DNA of 64,000 nucleotides from contig JAIELJ010000003.1 in the NCBI GenBank assembly GCA_019753105.1, positions 310,001 through 374,000 of the forward strand. The letters run 5' to 3'. The stretch is from Hyphomonadaceae bacterium. Lineage in GTDB: Bacteria > Pseudomonadota > Alphaproteobacteria > Caulobacterales > Aquidulcibacteraceae. Below are positions 1 through 9,684 of this stretch, one piece after another. Within the stretch, counting starts at the first letter, position 1. Every line of letters begins with the position of its first letter. The notes below the pieces were generated by a model. That model was not told where the DNA came from and made no database searches. It was given only the letters and a program-made list of their open reading frames with translations. Both the position numbers and the translations under genes were made by a program.

Positions 1-2382
1 TCGAAGAAGTTCTTCTCCGGCGCCGCGCTGACGGCGTTGACAATCGCGCTGGGCGGCGGCGTCGCGCACGCGCAATCCACGGGTTCGCAAGTTTTCGAAG
101 AAAGCGAAGAGATTGTCGTCACTGGCACGCGTGGTCCGAACAGCATTGCCGGTGTGATCACCGGCCAGAGTGTGCCGCGCGCGCGCTCGACGGTCACCGA
201 TGAATACATCGAGACGCAGCCGCCGGGTGGGACGATCCTTGAATCGCTCAACCTCGTTCCTGGCGTCACCTTCACGAACAACGACGCCTACGGCTCGTCG
301 GGCGGTGCGCTCAACATTCGCGGCTTCGACGGCGCGCGCATTTCGCTTCAGTTCGATGGCGCGCAGCTCAACGACACCGGCAACTACGCTGTTTATTCGA
401 ACCAACAGCTGGATTCCGAGCTGATCTCGCAGGCCACGGTGAACCTGGGCGCAACCGAAGTGGACAGCCCGACCGCGTCCGCGACGGGCGGCACCGTAAA
501 CTATATCAGCCGCATGCCGTCCGACGAATTCGGCGGCATCCTGCAGTATGGCTATGGCACGTTCGACTTCAACCGCGCCTTCGGCCTTGTAGATTTAGGC
601 ACGTTCGGTCCGTTCGACACGCGTGCTTGGATCTCGGCTTCGTCTACCGATTATGATCACTTCCTCGGCAATTTTGGCGGCGTCGAGAAGCGCCAGTTCA
701 ACGCCCGGTTCTATCAAGGGCTCGGCGGCGACGACTTCCTCAGCGTCGCGTTTCACTTCAACCAAAATCGCAACAACTTCATCCGCAGCTATAGCGTTGA
801 TACGTTCAATGCAGTCGGCCTGGACAGCTACCTCGGCAACGTGTCGACCTGCCAAAATCTACAAACTGCGGTCAACGGCGTCGCTGACGCCGCGCGCACC
901 TGCAACAATGTAGGTCCGCTTTCGACCAACCCATCCGACACCGGCAACATTCGCATCCAGTCGCGCTTCAGCCTGACGCCGAACCTCACGCTGACCGTTG
1001 ATCCGACCTTCCAATACGTTCTGGCCAATGGCGGGTCGACGCTCGACTATGTCGAGAACGCAACTGGCGGAACGCTGAACAACCGCGTCGACGCCAACGC
1101 CGACTTGAACGGTGACGGCGATCTGCTCGATCGTGTGCGCTTGTTCCAACCGAACACGACCACGACGCAACGTTATTCGGTGCAGTCGTCGCTGATCTGG
1201 GACGTCAACGACGATCAACGCGTGCGTTTGAACTACACCTACGATTGGGGGCGTCACCGCCAGACGGGCGGCGTCAGCCGCATCAACTCGGATAGCACGC
1301 CCGCTGACGTGTTCGGCGCCAACTTTGGTTATGCCGACGGCCTCGCCGACGGCAATGGCGTGCCGATCCGTCGCCGGGATCGCATGTCCTATGCATCGCT
1401 GAGCCAGCTCTCGCTGGAGTATCGCGGCAACTTCCTGGAAGACCGCTTGACCATCACTGCGGGTCTGCGTGCGCCGATCCTCACGCGCGAACTGAACAAC
1501 CGTTGCTATCAAGGCCTCGACTTTAACGGCAACAATCCGATCTGCACGACGAGCGCCGAGCAAATCGCCGTCATCGGCGTGAACCCGGAAGTCCAAGCGC
1601 CGTTCGAAAACGCGGAAGTTGAGTACGAAGAAGTGCTGCCGAACGTTGGCGTGGCTTATCGTTTGACCGATACGCAACAGATCTTCGCTAGCTACGCGGA
1701 GGGCCTGTCGGCGCCGCGTACGGACGATCTCTATGGCCGCCGTCTCAACACGCTCGACGCTGTCCAGCCGGAAACCTCGCAGGCATTCGACCTCGGCTAT
1801 CGCTACAATAGCGGCAGTCTGATCGCTTCAGCGACCGTTTGGTACAATAGCTTCCAGGACCGCATCGAGCGTACGTTTGACCTCGACACGGGCGACACCG
1901 GCAGCTTCAACGTCGGCGATATCGATCTGTGGGGCGCGGATTTCGAACTTGGCTACGCCGCTTCGGACAATCTGACCCTCATCGGCACCGCGTCCTTCAA
2001 AGACAGTGAAATCGCCGCCGACATCGGCGGCAATCCCACCGAAGGCAACCGTCTGTACGACACGCCGGAATGGACCTTCGCCGCGCGCGCAGAATACACG
2101 GTCGGCAATTTCGACCTCGGTGTTCAAGCCCGCTACGTGGGTGAGCGCTTCACCAACCTCGTGAATGACGAAACCACGCCGGACTACACAGTCGTCGACG
2201 CCAACCTCCGCTGGAATTTCGGTCGTCTGATCGATGCCGAAGGCGCCTATCTGCAAATCAATGTCGTGAATTTGTTCGACGAGGAATATCTCGGCGTCAT
2301 CTCCACCGACATCACCGGAAATCGCACCGCGCAGGTCGGCGCGCCGCGCACGATCCTGGCGACGATCCGCACGGAATTCTAA
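1..2382 (+). CDS. TonB-dependent outer-membrane receptor (5' end outside window)
   Basis: The frame is open from base 1. The first residues read as the end of a signal peptide with an AHAQS-type cleavage site, so the true start lies just upstream. After cleavage comes a TonB-box-like stretch (EEIVVTGTR), then a plug domain with the usual 'LESLNLVPGV' and 'LNIRGFDGARIS' segments, and then a 22-strand-type barrel. The protein ends in phenylalanine (RTEF), as outer-membrane barrels do. The role is TonB-energised uptake across the outer membrane. The substrate (siderophore, cobalamin or glycan) cannot be read from the sequence and there is no transport operon beside it. A strong terminator follows. 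Family assignment is secure. Confidence 0.93.
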   Translation, partial: SKKFFSGAALTALTIALGGGVAHAQSTGSQVFEESEEIVVTGTRGPNSIAGVITGQSVPRARSTVTDEYIETQPPGGTILESLNLVPGVTFTNNDAYGSSGGALNIRGFDGARISLQFDGAQLNDTGNYAVYSNQQLDSELISQATVNLGATEVDSPTASATGGTVNYISRMPSDEFGGILQYGYGTFDFNRAFGLVDLGTFGPFDTRAWISASSTDYDHFLGNFGGVEKRQFNARFYQGLGGDDFLSVAFHFNQNRNNFIRSYSVDTFNAVGLDSYLGNVSTCQNLQTAVNGVADAARTCNNVGPLSTNPSDTGNIRIQSRFSLTPNLTLTVDPTFQYVLANGGSTLDYVENATGGTLNNRVDANADLNGDGDLLDRVRLFQPNTTTTQRYSVQSSLIWDVNDDQRVRLNYTYDWGRHRQTGGVSRINSDSTPADVFGANFGYADGLADGNGVPIRRRDRMSYASLSQLSLEYRGNFLEDRLTITAGLRAPILTRELNNRCYQGLDFNGNNPICTTSAEQIAVIGVNPEVQAPFENAEVEYEEVLPNVGVAYRLTDTQQIFASYAEGLSAPRTDDLYGRRLNTLDAVQPETSQAFDLGYRYNSGSLIASATVWYNSFQDRIERTFDLDTGDTGSFNVGDIDLWGADFELGYAASDNLTLIGTASFKDSEIAADIGGNPTEGNRLYDTPEWTFAARAEYTVGNFDLGVQARYVGERFTNLVNDETTPDYTVVDANLRWNFGRLIDAEGAYLQINVVNLFDEEYLGVISTDITGNRTAQVGAPRTILATIRTEF

Positions 2383-2416
2383 CCCGCTGTCCTTGCCCCC
2401 AAGGACTCCTCCCTGA

Positions 2417-2451
2417 AAGGGCGGCTCGAAAAGAGCCGCCCTTACTTTTTT
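2417..2451. terminator. Bidirectional intrinsic terminator
   Basis: An 11-bp perfect stem (AAGGGCGGCTC, GAAAA loop, GAGCCGCCCTT) is followed by a T-rich run on the plus strand. It lies between the convergent TonB receptor and TPR genes and can serve both. Confidence 0.8.
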
Positions 2452-2457
2452 GTGGCT

Positions 2458-3036
2458 TTACTTTCGGCGGTGGGGGCGGGCGCCGAAGATGAGATTGCCG
2501 AGTGCGCCGAGCGGGGAGGCGCGGGGCGTTTCAACGGGCGCCGGCTCGCGCACGGGCAGATTTGGCGCGGGCGGCGCAATCGGCGCCACTTCAATTGCCG
2601 CGAGCGCAGGCGGGGGCGCAGCGGGCGCTGGCGCTTGAGGCGTTGACTCTGCTCCGCCCTTCGCTTTTCGGGCCGCTTCATCGGCAGCGCGTATTTGAGC
2701 CGCGAATGGGCGCAAGTTCGGCGGCGCAGCACCCTCAGCGTCGACTTGGCGCACGACCGCGACGAGCGTTTCGTACGTCGCGTGTTTGTGCGGATGGTCG
2801 CCGTCGAACGCGCCCAGCATGATGTCACGCGCGCGCACGATCAGCGGCAGCGCCTCCTGCGCGCGGCCGGCGCCGAGCAGCAATGCTGCGAGATTGTTGA
2901 GATGGACGCCGACCTCCGCGTGATCAGGCCCCAGCCGATCCTCATCGCTGGCAAGCGCTTGGCGTAGCGTCGCCTCCGTAGCGGCTGCGCCACCCGGCGG
3001 CGCGTCGCCGCCAATGAAGAGCATTGGTTGGTTCAT
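2458..3036 (-). CDS. Tetratricopeptide-repeat protein
   Basis: 192 residues. The start chosen is the ATG reading MNQPMLFIGG, because AAGGGAAG sits just upstream. A longer frame to 3243 has no such site and an unlikely basic N-terminus. Residues about 25-100 hold two kinesin-light-chain-like TPR units ('GPDHAEVGVHLNNLAALLLGAG' type), normally a protein-interaction surface. The C-terminal half is rich in Ala and Pro and looks disordered. There is no signal peptide, so it is probably cytoplasmic. The partner is unknown. It converges on the TonB receptor and is divergent from the next gene. Confidence 0.7.
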   Translation of the reverse strand: MNQPMLFIGGDAPPGGAAATEATLRQALASDEDRLGPDHAEVGVHLNNLAALLLGAGRAQEALPLIVRARDIMLGAFDGDHPHKHATYETLVAVVRQVDAEGAAPPNLRPFAAQIRAADEAARKAKGGAESTPQAPAPAAPPPALAAIEVAPIAPPAPNLPVREPAPVETPRASPLGALGNLIFGARPHRRK

Positions 3037-3169
3037 GCGTGCTTCCCTTAGCGGCAGACTAAGGGCGCCAATTCGAAAGCGCGAGCCTTGCGCTCGCCTC
3101 TTGCGAGAAGTGCGGCGCGACAAAACGGTGCGGTTGCGGGCAGGCGGGCGCTCATGCGACCAAGTCAAT

Positions 3170-3676
3170 GTGCCAGCCGTAACGCGTTGCGACCTTCCAC
3201 CCGGAGCCTTGCTCCGCAGATACGCCGATGCTGGCGCGTACACGGATTGCTATGCGGCCGACATCGCCACGCGCGTTTCCTTCGCAGCCTATGTCGAAGC
3301 GTTCTACGTTGGCGCTGCATTCCGGCCTGAGCGCTTGATGCTAGGCTTGATCGGCAAGTCTTCGAACGACGCGGACGCGCGCCGCCTTGCGCACGGAGAG
3401 GCGGAGACGTTCGCAGCGTGGAGCGTCGAGGCGAGGGCGGTGGACCAATTGCTCCTATGTGACTTTCAAAATCGTACGCGCTCCTGGCTCATGTGCGAGG
3501 CGCGCGAGGGCGAAGGCACGCGGCTCTTTTTTGGCTCGGCGGTCGTGCCGGTTGGCGTGGGATCAGGCGCGGGGCGCCTCGGCTTTCCGTTCGACGCGCT
3601 GTTGGGATTTCACCAACTCTATTCCCGCGTGCTGCTTGGCGGCGCGCGAGGGCGACTACTCAAGCGCGCCGCATAG
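3170..3676 (+). CDS. Conserved hypothetical protein
   Basis: About 168 residues. The GTG start at 3170 (VPAVTRCDLPPGALL) is preferred because the text before it looks non-coding, but there is no clear ribosome binding site and GTG 3128 is possible. The body has aromatic segments (SFAAYVEAFYVG, FAAWSVEARAVDQLLLCDF) and a conserved-looking 'NRTRSWLMCE' strand followed by 'GTRLFFGSAVVP'. This suggests a small alpha/beta barrel, perhaps a lipocalin- or SRPBCC-like fold, but I do not recognise the family. There is no signal peptide or membrane segment. It ends at a strong hairpin shared with groEL. Confidence 0.6.
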   Translation: MPAVTRCDLPPGALLRRYADAGAYTDCYAADIATRVSFAAYVEAFYVGAAFRPERLMLGLIGKSSNDADARRLAHGEAETFAAWSVEARAVDQLLLCDFQNRTRSWLMCEAREGEGTRLFFGSAVVPVGVGSGAGRLGFPFDALLGFHQLYSRVLLGGARGRLLKRAA

Positions 3677-3700
3677 TTTGGCCATCTGACGCGCAAACAA

Positions 3701-3738
3701 AAACGGCGGAGCTTGCGCTCCGCCGTTTCCGTTTTTGT
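3701..3738. terminator. Bidirectional terminator downstream of groEL
   Basis: A perfect 12-bp stem (AAACGGCGGAGC / GCTCCGCCGTTT) with a TTGC loop at 3701-3728. T-rich tracts follow on both strands. It sits between the convergent hypothetical gene and groEL. Confidence 0.85.
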
Positions 3739-3753
3739 GCTGAGTAGCTTGGA

Positions 3754-5508
<1,755 letters not shown>

Positions 5509-5527
5509 AGCGCAAAGCGCGTAGCGC

Positions 5528-5848
5528 TTAAGCGGCGTCCTTCTTCTTCGACTTCTTCTCTTCGATGACGCCGAGGATGTCCGACTCCTTCATGATCAGG
5601 AGTTCTTCACCGTCGACCTTCACTTCCGTGCCCGACCACTTGCCGAACAGGATGCGGTCGCCGACGGAGACGTCCGGCTTGATGTACTCGCCGTCTTCGT
5701 CACGGGCGCCCGGGCCGACAGCGACGACTTCGCCTTCTTGCGGCTTCTCCTGGGCGGTTTCGGGGATGATGATCCCGCCGCGGGTCTTTTCTTCTTCTTT
5801 CACGCGCTTCACGAGCACGCGATCGTGCAGGGGACGAAAGCTCGCCAC
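5528..5848 (-). CDS. groES: Co-chaperonin GroES (Hsp10)
   Basis: 106 residues, beginning [16 protein letters not shown] with the GroES signature and the mobile-loop region '[23 protein letters not shown]'. The C-terminus is a little longer than usual and lysine-rich ([11 protein letters not shown]). It is the heptameric lid of GroEL. It is the first gene of the operon and has a CIRCE-type operator and a sigma-70-like promoter upstream. Confidence 0.97.
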   Translation of the reverse strand: MASFRPLHDRVLVKRVKEEEKTRGGIIIPETAQEKPQEGEVVAVGPGARDEDGEYIKPDVSVGDRILFGKWSGTEVKVDGEELLIMKESDILGVIEEKKSKKKDAA

Positions 5849-5896
5849 TGGTTATACTCCCTTGTTTAAAATAGGTTTTTGCAGACCGGCCGGTGA

Positions 5897-5923
5897 TTGG
5901 CACTCACCGAGCTAGGTTGCTAA
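5897..5923 (-). promoter_or_regulatory. CIRCE operator (HrcA site) upstream of groES
   Basis: Read on the minus strand, TTAGCAACC, nine bases, then GAGTGCCAA. This matches the CIRCE consensus TTAGCACTC-N9-GAGTGCTAA at 7/9 and 8/9 positions with the exact spacer. It lies immediately downstream of the proposed -10, where HrcA would block transcription until heat shock. hrcA itself is not in the window. Confidence 0.85.
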
Positions 5924-5930
5924 CGGGCTT

Positions 5931-5959
5931 CATGTAGAGGGCGCCGGCGGCGCCGTCAA
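5931..5959 (-). promoter_or_regulatory. Putative groESL promoter
   Basis: Minus strand: a -35-like TTGACG (5954-5959), 17 bases, then a weak -10-like TACATG (5931-5936), directly followed by the CIRCE element. The arrangement is what is expected for an HrcA-repressed housekeeping promoter. The -10 match is poor, so this is moderate support only. Confidence 0.5.
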
Positions 5960-6072
5960 CACCAGGGCGAGCGCGGCGGCGCCGCATTTTTGGCCCTCCA
6001 GCCAAGCCGCTTGCGCCAACCTGGGGTAGTCGAAAGCGCTTTGGTCGGTACAAGTGAACCCAGGAGGGCTTC

Positions 6073-6567
6073 ATGCGGACAGTTCTGATTTTGGTTGCGG
6101 CGCTTGCCTGCGTCCTGACGGGCCCAGCGCGCGCGCAGGAGCAAGCGGCGTACTCCGATGCGCATCTGGCGCTCGCGCGCGAGGTCGTTTTGAGCGCGGG
6201 CACCGAGGAGATGCTCAACGACATGATGCGCCGCATGGCGCCGACCATGGCCGATCAAATCGTCGCGGGCGGCGCAGATCGCGCGTTCGCAGAGCGTTTC
6301 GTGGAAATTTTTCTGGAAGAGTTTGCGGCTGAGGCGCCCCGAATTATTGAGCTCACGGCCATCGCCTATGCTGGCGCCTTCAACGAGAGCCAGCTGCGCG
6401 ACATTCAGGCTTTCTATCAATCGCCGACGGGCCGGGCGTTCGTCGAACAAGCGCCGGAGATGACCGCGGCCATGGTGCGTGCGGGTACGATGCTGGGCGA
6501 AGATGTAGGGCTGCGCGCCCTTCAGCGGCTACGTGCGGAGCGTCAGCAGCCTCCGATGAATCCCTAA
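6073..6567 (+). CDS. DUF2059-type exported protein
   Basis: 164 residues with an N-terminal signal peptide cleaved near ARAQEQA and a good AGGAGGG site before the ATG. The helical C-terminal half ('YAGAFNESQLRDIQAFYQSPTGRAFVEQAPEM', residues about 98-129, quoted here only as family features: Phe-Tyr-x-Ser-Pro-x-Gly) is characteristic of DUF2059 proteins. These are periplasmic and of unknown function. It is a single gene followed by a proline-rich short frame. Confidence 0.8.
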   Translation: MRTVLILVAALACVLTGPARAQEQAAYSDAHLALAREVVLSAGTEEMLNDMMRRMAPTMADQIVAGGADRAFAERFVEIFLEEFAAEAPRIIELTAIAYAGAFNESQLRDIQAFYQSPTGRAFVEQAPEMTAAMVRAGTMLGEDVGLRALQRLRAERQQPPMNP

Positions 6568-6604
6568 GGACGGAGCTTTTGCCGGGCCGGTGCGTTCCAC
6601 GCCT

Positions 6605-6751
6605 ATGGGCCCGCCAAATGAACCCGAACCCGATAGTCCCGAGCCGCCGCCGACGCCGCCGGTGGAGCCGCCGCAAGAGCCGGTGAGGGAACCGCACAAG
6701 CCGCCGCCGATGACGGCGCTCGCGCCACAACGGCGCATCGTCCTCCACTAA
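6605..6751 (+). CDS. Possible small proline-rich peptide
   Basis: A 48-codon frame beginning ATG GGC CCG CCA and ending TAA. About a third of the residues are proline in Pro-Pro-x patterns with many Glu. It has no clear ribosome binding site. The same frame stays open upstream across the stop of the DUF2059 gene, so it could be a frame-shifted tail of that gene or merely GC-rich noise. It ends just before a hairpin. Confidence 0.25.
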   Translation: MGPPNEPEPDSPEPPPTPPVEPPQEPVREPHKPPPMTALAPQRRIVLH

Positions 6752-6755
6752 CGAA

Positions 6756-6784
6756 AGAGCCGCCGCGCTTTTGGCGCGACGGCT
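6756..6784. terminator. Hairpin between convergent genes
   Basis: A 12-bp stem (GAGCCGCCGCGC / GCGCGACGGCTC, one mismatch) with a TTTTG loop lies between the short proline-rich frame and the RcnB-like gene. There is no strong T tract, so termination is plausible rather than certain. Confidence 0.5.
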
Positions 6785-6811
6785 CCTGTTCGTCCCTCTG
6801 GACGCTGCGGC

Positions 6812-8092
6812 TTAGTAGTAGCCGTCCTCATAGAGGAGCGCGTCGAGGATGATGCCCGTCGCTATCGCGACGAGAAGGATGTCGCCGTCAGCATAGACAT
6901 AGCGGCAGCCATAAGGCGCGGGCGGCAGCCGGTAATAGAGATCCCAAGGCAGCGGCTCCCAATAGAGCCATGAGGGGATGCCATAGCCGACAGACCAGCG
7001 GCGATGCGGGCGGCTCCAGCCGTCATAGCTCCACCAATAATAGCGGCGGCCATAATAGCTGTAGACGATCTGCGAGTAGCCGGAGTCGAAGTAATAGCCG
7101 TGCCGGACATGGCGCCAGTCGTTGTAGCGCGGGCGATCGAAGTCGCGGTGCGTCCGGCGATAGCGATCATAGCGCGAGTCACGACGGCCACGATCCCATT
7201 CTTGACGATGACGATCGTCGTCGCGCCAATCACGGCGGCCGTCGCGGCCCCAGTCACGCACGCCGCGGCCGTCAGACACGCGGCCATCACGGCCATCGCG
7301 TCCACGATCGCCATTCCAATCGCCACGGCCATCGCGGCCACGGTCACCGTTCCAATCACCACGGCCATCGCGTCCACGGTCACCGTTCCAATCACCACGG
7401 CCATCGCGGCCACGGTCACCGTTCCAATCGCCACGGCCATCGCGTCCGCGATCACCGTTCCAATCGCCGCGTCCGCGGTCGCCACCACGCGTTACGTCGC
7501 CTTGGCCGCGTCCACGATCGCCGTCGCCGCGTCCGCCGTCCCATTGACCACGGCCCCGGTCGCCTTGGTTGCCGTCACCACGTCCGCGATCACCGCCGCG
7601 GGTAACGTCGCCTTGACCGCGCCCGCGATCGCCTTCGCCGCGTCCGCCGTCCCACTGACCACGCCCGCGGTCGCCTTGATTGCCATCACCGCGCCCGCGA
7701 TCACCTTGACCGCGCTCGCCATTCCATTGGCCGCGACCACGATCGCCTTGATCGCCGCCGCCACGCGTGCGTGCGCCGGCGATAATGTCGCGCGCAGCTT
7801 GGTCGTCGCGCCCGCCGCGCTGAACATCGCCGCGCGGGGGCTGCGGACGCGCTGCTGGCGGTTGCGGACGCGCCGCCGGCGGTTGGCCGCCGTCGCCGTT
7901 GCCGTTGCCGTCTCCGCCACCGCGATTTCCGTCATCGCCGCCGCCGCGACGTCCGCGTTCGCCGCGCTCTCCACGCGGGCCATCACGGTCGCCACGTTCG
8001 TAGCCGCCGTCGCTGCCGCGTTGTGCATACGCCTCTGGCGCCAGGGCCAAGGCGCTCAGGGCGGCTGCAGCCGCAATGAGTGGTGTTTTCAT
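6812..8092 (-). CDS. RcnB-family exported protein with Arg/Gly/Asp-rich tandem repeats
   Basis: 426 residues. The start is the ATG reading MKTPLIAAAAALSAL, preceded by AGGGAG. A signal peptide ends near AYAQ. Residues about 28-310 are low-complexity Arg-Gly-Asp-Gln text. It includes a 38-residue unit present twice and a 12-residue unit (DWNGDRGRDGRG) present five times. The last ~100 residues (aromatic, 'YYFDSGYS', 'PPAPYGCRYVYADGDILLVAIATGIILD') resemble the RcnB domain, a periplasmic family linked to nickel/cobalt homeostasis. The repeat region is probably disordered and highly charged. Three GTTCAG-type repeats with an 11-bp period lie upstream, suggesting control by an OmpR-type regulator. 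Confidence 0.75.
   Translation of the reverse strand: MKTPLIAAAAALSALALAPEAYAQRGSDGGYERGDRDGPRGERGERGRRGGGDDGNRGGGDGNGNGDGGQPPAARPQPPAARPQPPRGDVQRGGRDDQAARDIIAGARTRGGGDQGDRGRGQWNGERGQGDRGRGDGNQGDRGRGQWDGGRGEGDRGRGQGDVTRGGDRGRGDGNQGDRGRGQWDGGRGDGDRGRGQGDVTRGGDRGRGDWNGDRGRDGRGDWNGDRGRDGRGDWNGDRGRDGRGDWNGDRGRDGRGDWNGDRGRDGRDGRVSDGRGVRDWGRDGRRDWRDDDRHRQEWDRGRRDSRYDRYRRTHRDFDRPRYNDWRHVRHGYYFDSGYSQIVYSYYGRRYYWWSYDGWSRPHRRWSVGYGIPSWLYWEPLPWDLYYRLPPAPYGCRYVYADGDILLVAIATGIILDALLYEDGYY
7291..7470. repeat. Five tandem 36-bp coding repeats
   Basis: Five contiguous units start at 7291, 7327, 7363, 7399 and 7435, each encoding GRDGRGDWNGDR-type text inside the RcnB-like gene. Alternating units share GCGTCC or GCGGCC at the same place, pointing to duplication of a 72-bp pair. 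The 36-bp period keeps the frame. Confidence 0.95.
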
Positions 8093-8152
8093 AAAGAGGC
8101 TCCCTGTGCGCCTTGAGGCGCACCCTCGCACGTGGACCATGGTTTACGCAGG

Positions 8153-8180
8153 CTGAACGGGGGCTGAATCGCGGCTGAAC
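8153..8180 (-). promoter_or_regulatory. Three GTTCAG-type direct repeats, 11-bp period
   Basis: Minus strand: GTTCAG (8175-8180), ATTCAG (8164-8169), GTTCAG (8153-8158), exactly 11 bp apart, ending 60 bp upstream of the RcnB-like start. One-turn direct repeats are the usual footprint of OmpR/PhoB-type response regulators. The same motif pair occurs at 60807 and 62302. Confidence 0.55.
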
Positions 8181-8203
8181 GCGCGAGGCCGGTGCGGTTC
8201 AGG

Positions 8204-8839
8204 TTAGTCGCGGGCGGCGCGCAGGAAAAACTCGACGCCCTGGCGGACGTGAGCAACGAGATCGGCGTCCGAGAGCTTGTAGTCCGGCGCGGCGAGCGCG
8301 CGGTATTGGTGGCGTGTGCGCCAGAGTTCCATCAGGTACGACGCATTCATCTCAGGATCGCCGGATTTGACGCCGCGCTCCGTGAGGTAACCCGCAATAA
8401 CGCCGCGCACCTTTTCGGCGCCGCCTTGCGCCAGATAGCGCTGCACCTGCTCCGGGAAATGGCGGCCTTCGCCGACGATAATGCGGAAGAAGGCGAGATT
8501 GTCGGGGCTCAGCGTGGTTCGCAAAAATTTCTCGCCGATGATCTGCAGGCCCTCTTCGAGCGGCAGATGGTCGACATTGCCTGGCGTCATCGCGCGCACG
8601 AGTTCCTCGTGCAGTTCCTGCGCGACGGCGAGGAACAAGCCTTCCTTGTTTCCGAACTGGGCGTAGAGCGTCGCTAGCGAACCGCCCGCGCGCCGCACCA
8701 CGTCGTTGACGCTGGCGGCGACATAGCCCTGTTCGAGGAATACTTCGCGTGCGGCCTGTAGGAATGCATGACGGCGAGCCACGCCGCGATCTTGCGATCG
8801 TTGCGAGTGCTTCTCAGCCATCTCTGCGTCCTGAGCCAT
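8204..8839 (-). CDS. TetR/AcrR-family transcriptional regulator
   Basis: 211 residues. Residues about 20-65 form the TetR helix-turn-helix ('FLQAAREVFLEQGYVAASVNDVVRRAG', continuing 'SLATLYAQFGNKEGLF'). The remainder is a helical ligand-binding domain. The start at 8839 gives MAQDAEMAEK. The internal ATG at 8821 has an AGGA six to eight bases upstream and may be the true one. Ligand and target are unknown. The divergent region contains a small inverted ACTG...CAGT around 8919-8933 that could be an operator (weak). Confidence 0.85.
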   Translation of the reverse strand: MAQDAEMAEKHSQRSQDRGVARRHAFLQAAREVFLEQGYVAASVNDVVRRAGGSLATLYAQFGNKEGLFLAVAQELHEELVRAMTPGNVDHLPLEEGLQIIGEKFLRTTLSPDNLAFFRIIVGEGRHFPEQVQRYLAQGGAEKVRGVIAGYLTERGVKSGDPEMNASYLMELWRTRHQYRALAAPDYKLSDADLVAHVRQGVEFFLRAARD

Positions 8840-8943
8840 GGGCGGCGTGCCTAAAACCTGCTCACTTCTAGGAACAAAAGCGCGAGGCGGTAATAGCTCG
8901 TTCGAACTAGTGTAGTAACTGTAATTCCCAGTACAGCTCGACG

Positions 8944-9444
8944 CTACGCAGCGTCAGGTGCGCAAATCGCGCTCTTGATCGCTTCCAGCACTTCGGGGCC
9001 GAGCGGGGCTGCTTTCGATGGAAACGTCCCGGCGATACGGCCGTCTTTGCCGATCAGGTACTTATGGAAATTCCAGCGCGGCAGCGCGCTCTCGCCCAGT
9101 TCATCGGCGACCCATTTGTAGAACGGGTGGCGCTTTGCAGCGGCGCTAATATCGGCCTTGGCAGTCATCGGGAAGGTGACGTGGTAGGAGGTGTCGCAGA
9201 ACTCGCGGATCTCGCGCTCGCTGCCCGCTTCCTGATGGCCGAAATCGTTGCAGGGCACGCCGATGATGACGAGGCCTTTGCCCGCCTTTGCCTCGTAGAG
9301 CGCCTCGAGATCGCGGTACTGCGAAGTGAAGCCGCAGGCGCTGGCGACATTGACGACGAGCACGGCTTTGCCGGCGTAATCGCCCAGCTTGATTTCACCC
9401 GGCTCGTCGAGCTTGGCGAAGGTGATGTCGTGCGCGGTGGTCAT
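8944..9444 (-). CDS. Glutathione peroxidase family protein
   Basis: 166 residues from MTTAHDITF. An ATG 36 bases upstream is possible, but the family begins here. It shows the thioredoxin-fold GPx pattern: 'VNVASACGFTSQY' with peroxidatic Cys37 (cysteine rather than selenocysteine), 'GVPCNDFGHQE', and 'RWNFHKYLI' with Trp124-Asn125. The position usually held by the catalytic Gln of the NQFG motif is Asp67 here (NDFG). It reduces hydroperoxides in the cytoplasm using glutathione or thioredoxin. It is a single gene transcribed toward the TetR regulator gene. Confidence 0.9.
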   Translation of the reverse strand: MTTAHDITFAKLDEPGEIKLGDYAGKAVLVVNVASACGFTSQYRDLEALYEAKAGKGLVIIGVPCNDFGHQEAGSEREIREFCDTSYHVTFPMTAKADISAAAKRHPFYKWVADELGESALPRWNFHKYLIGKDGRIAGTFPSKAAPLGPEVLEAIKSAICAPDAA

Positions 9445-9602
9445 GGGGATCTGGATTTTCCTGTCCGGAAGGCGGGGCATGTAGACCTCTTGGGGCGCCC
9501 TCGCAATGCATGTGGCGTTCCGCGAGGGGCAGTGTTACAGCGCTAACGCATGAGTGATCGCCCCCGTTTCCTGATAACGGCCCCTCGAATTTGAGGCCCG
9601 GT

Positions 9603-9640
9603 CCGCGTCGAGCGCCCCAAAGTTTTTTGGCGCTCCGCGG
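9603..9640 (+). other. Hairpin in the ileS leader
   Basis: An inner stem GAGCGCC (9610-9616) / GGCGCTC (9629-9635), extended by CCGCG / CGCGG with a two-base bulge. The loop is T-rich. It lies 45 bp before the ileS start. It could be a terminator for upstream transcription or a leader structure. No T-box features are seen. Confidence 0.45.
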
Positions 9641-9684
9641 TCCCGGGATCGCTACACCTCACTCGCTTATACGGAGAAGACCTC

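Noticed and set aside
859..1677. A 272-codon minus-strand frame within the TonB receptor
   Set aside because: Shadow frame of the receptor, with no site and no domain.
7291..7470. Regular 36-bp repeats resembling a CRISPR array
   Set aside because: Units are contiguous with no spacers, keep a reading frame inside a gene with signal peptide and RcnB domain, and no cas genes are near.
7004..8116. A 370-codon plus-strand frame of Ala/Thr/Val repeats
   Set aside because: Antisense to the RcnB-like gene. Its low complexity is just the reverse reading of the Arg/Gly/Asp repeats.
9603..9640. A T-box riboswitch before ileS
   Set aside because: Only a single hairpin is present. No specifier loop, T-box sequence or antiterminator could be found.
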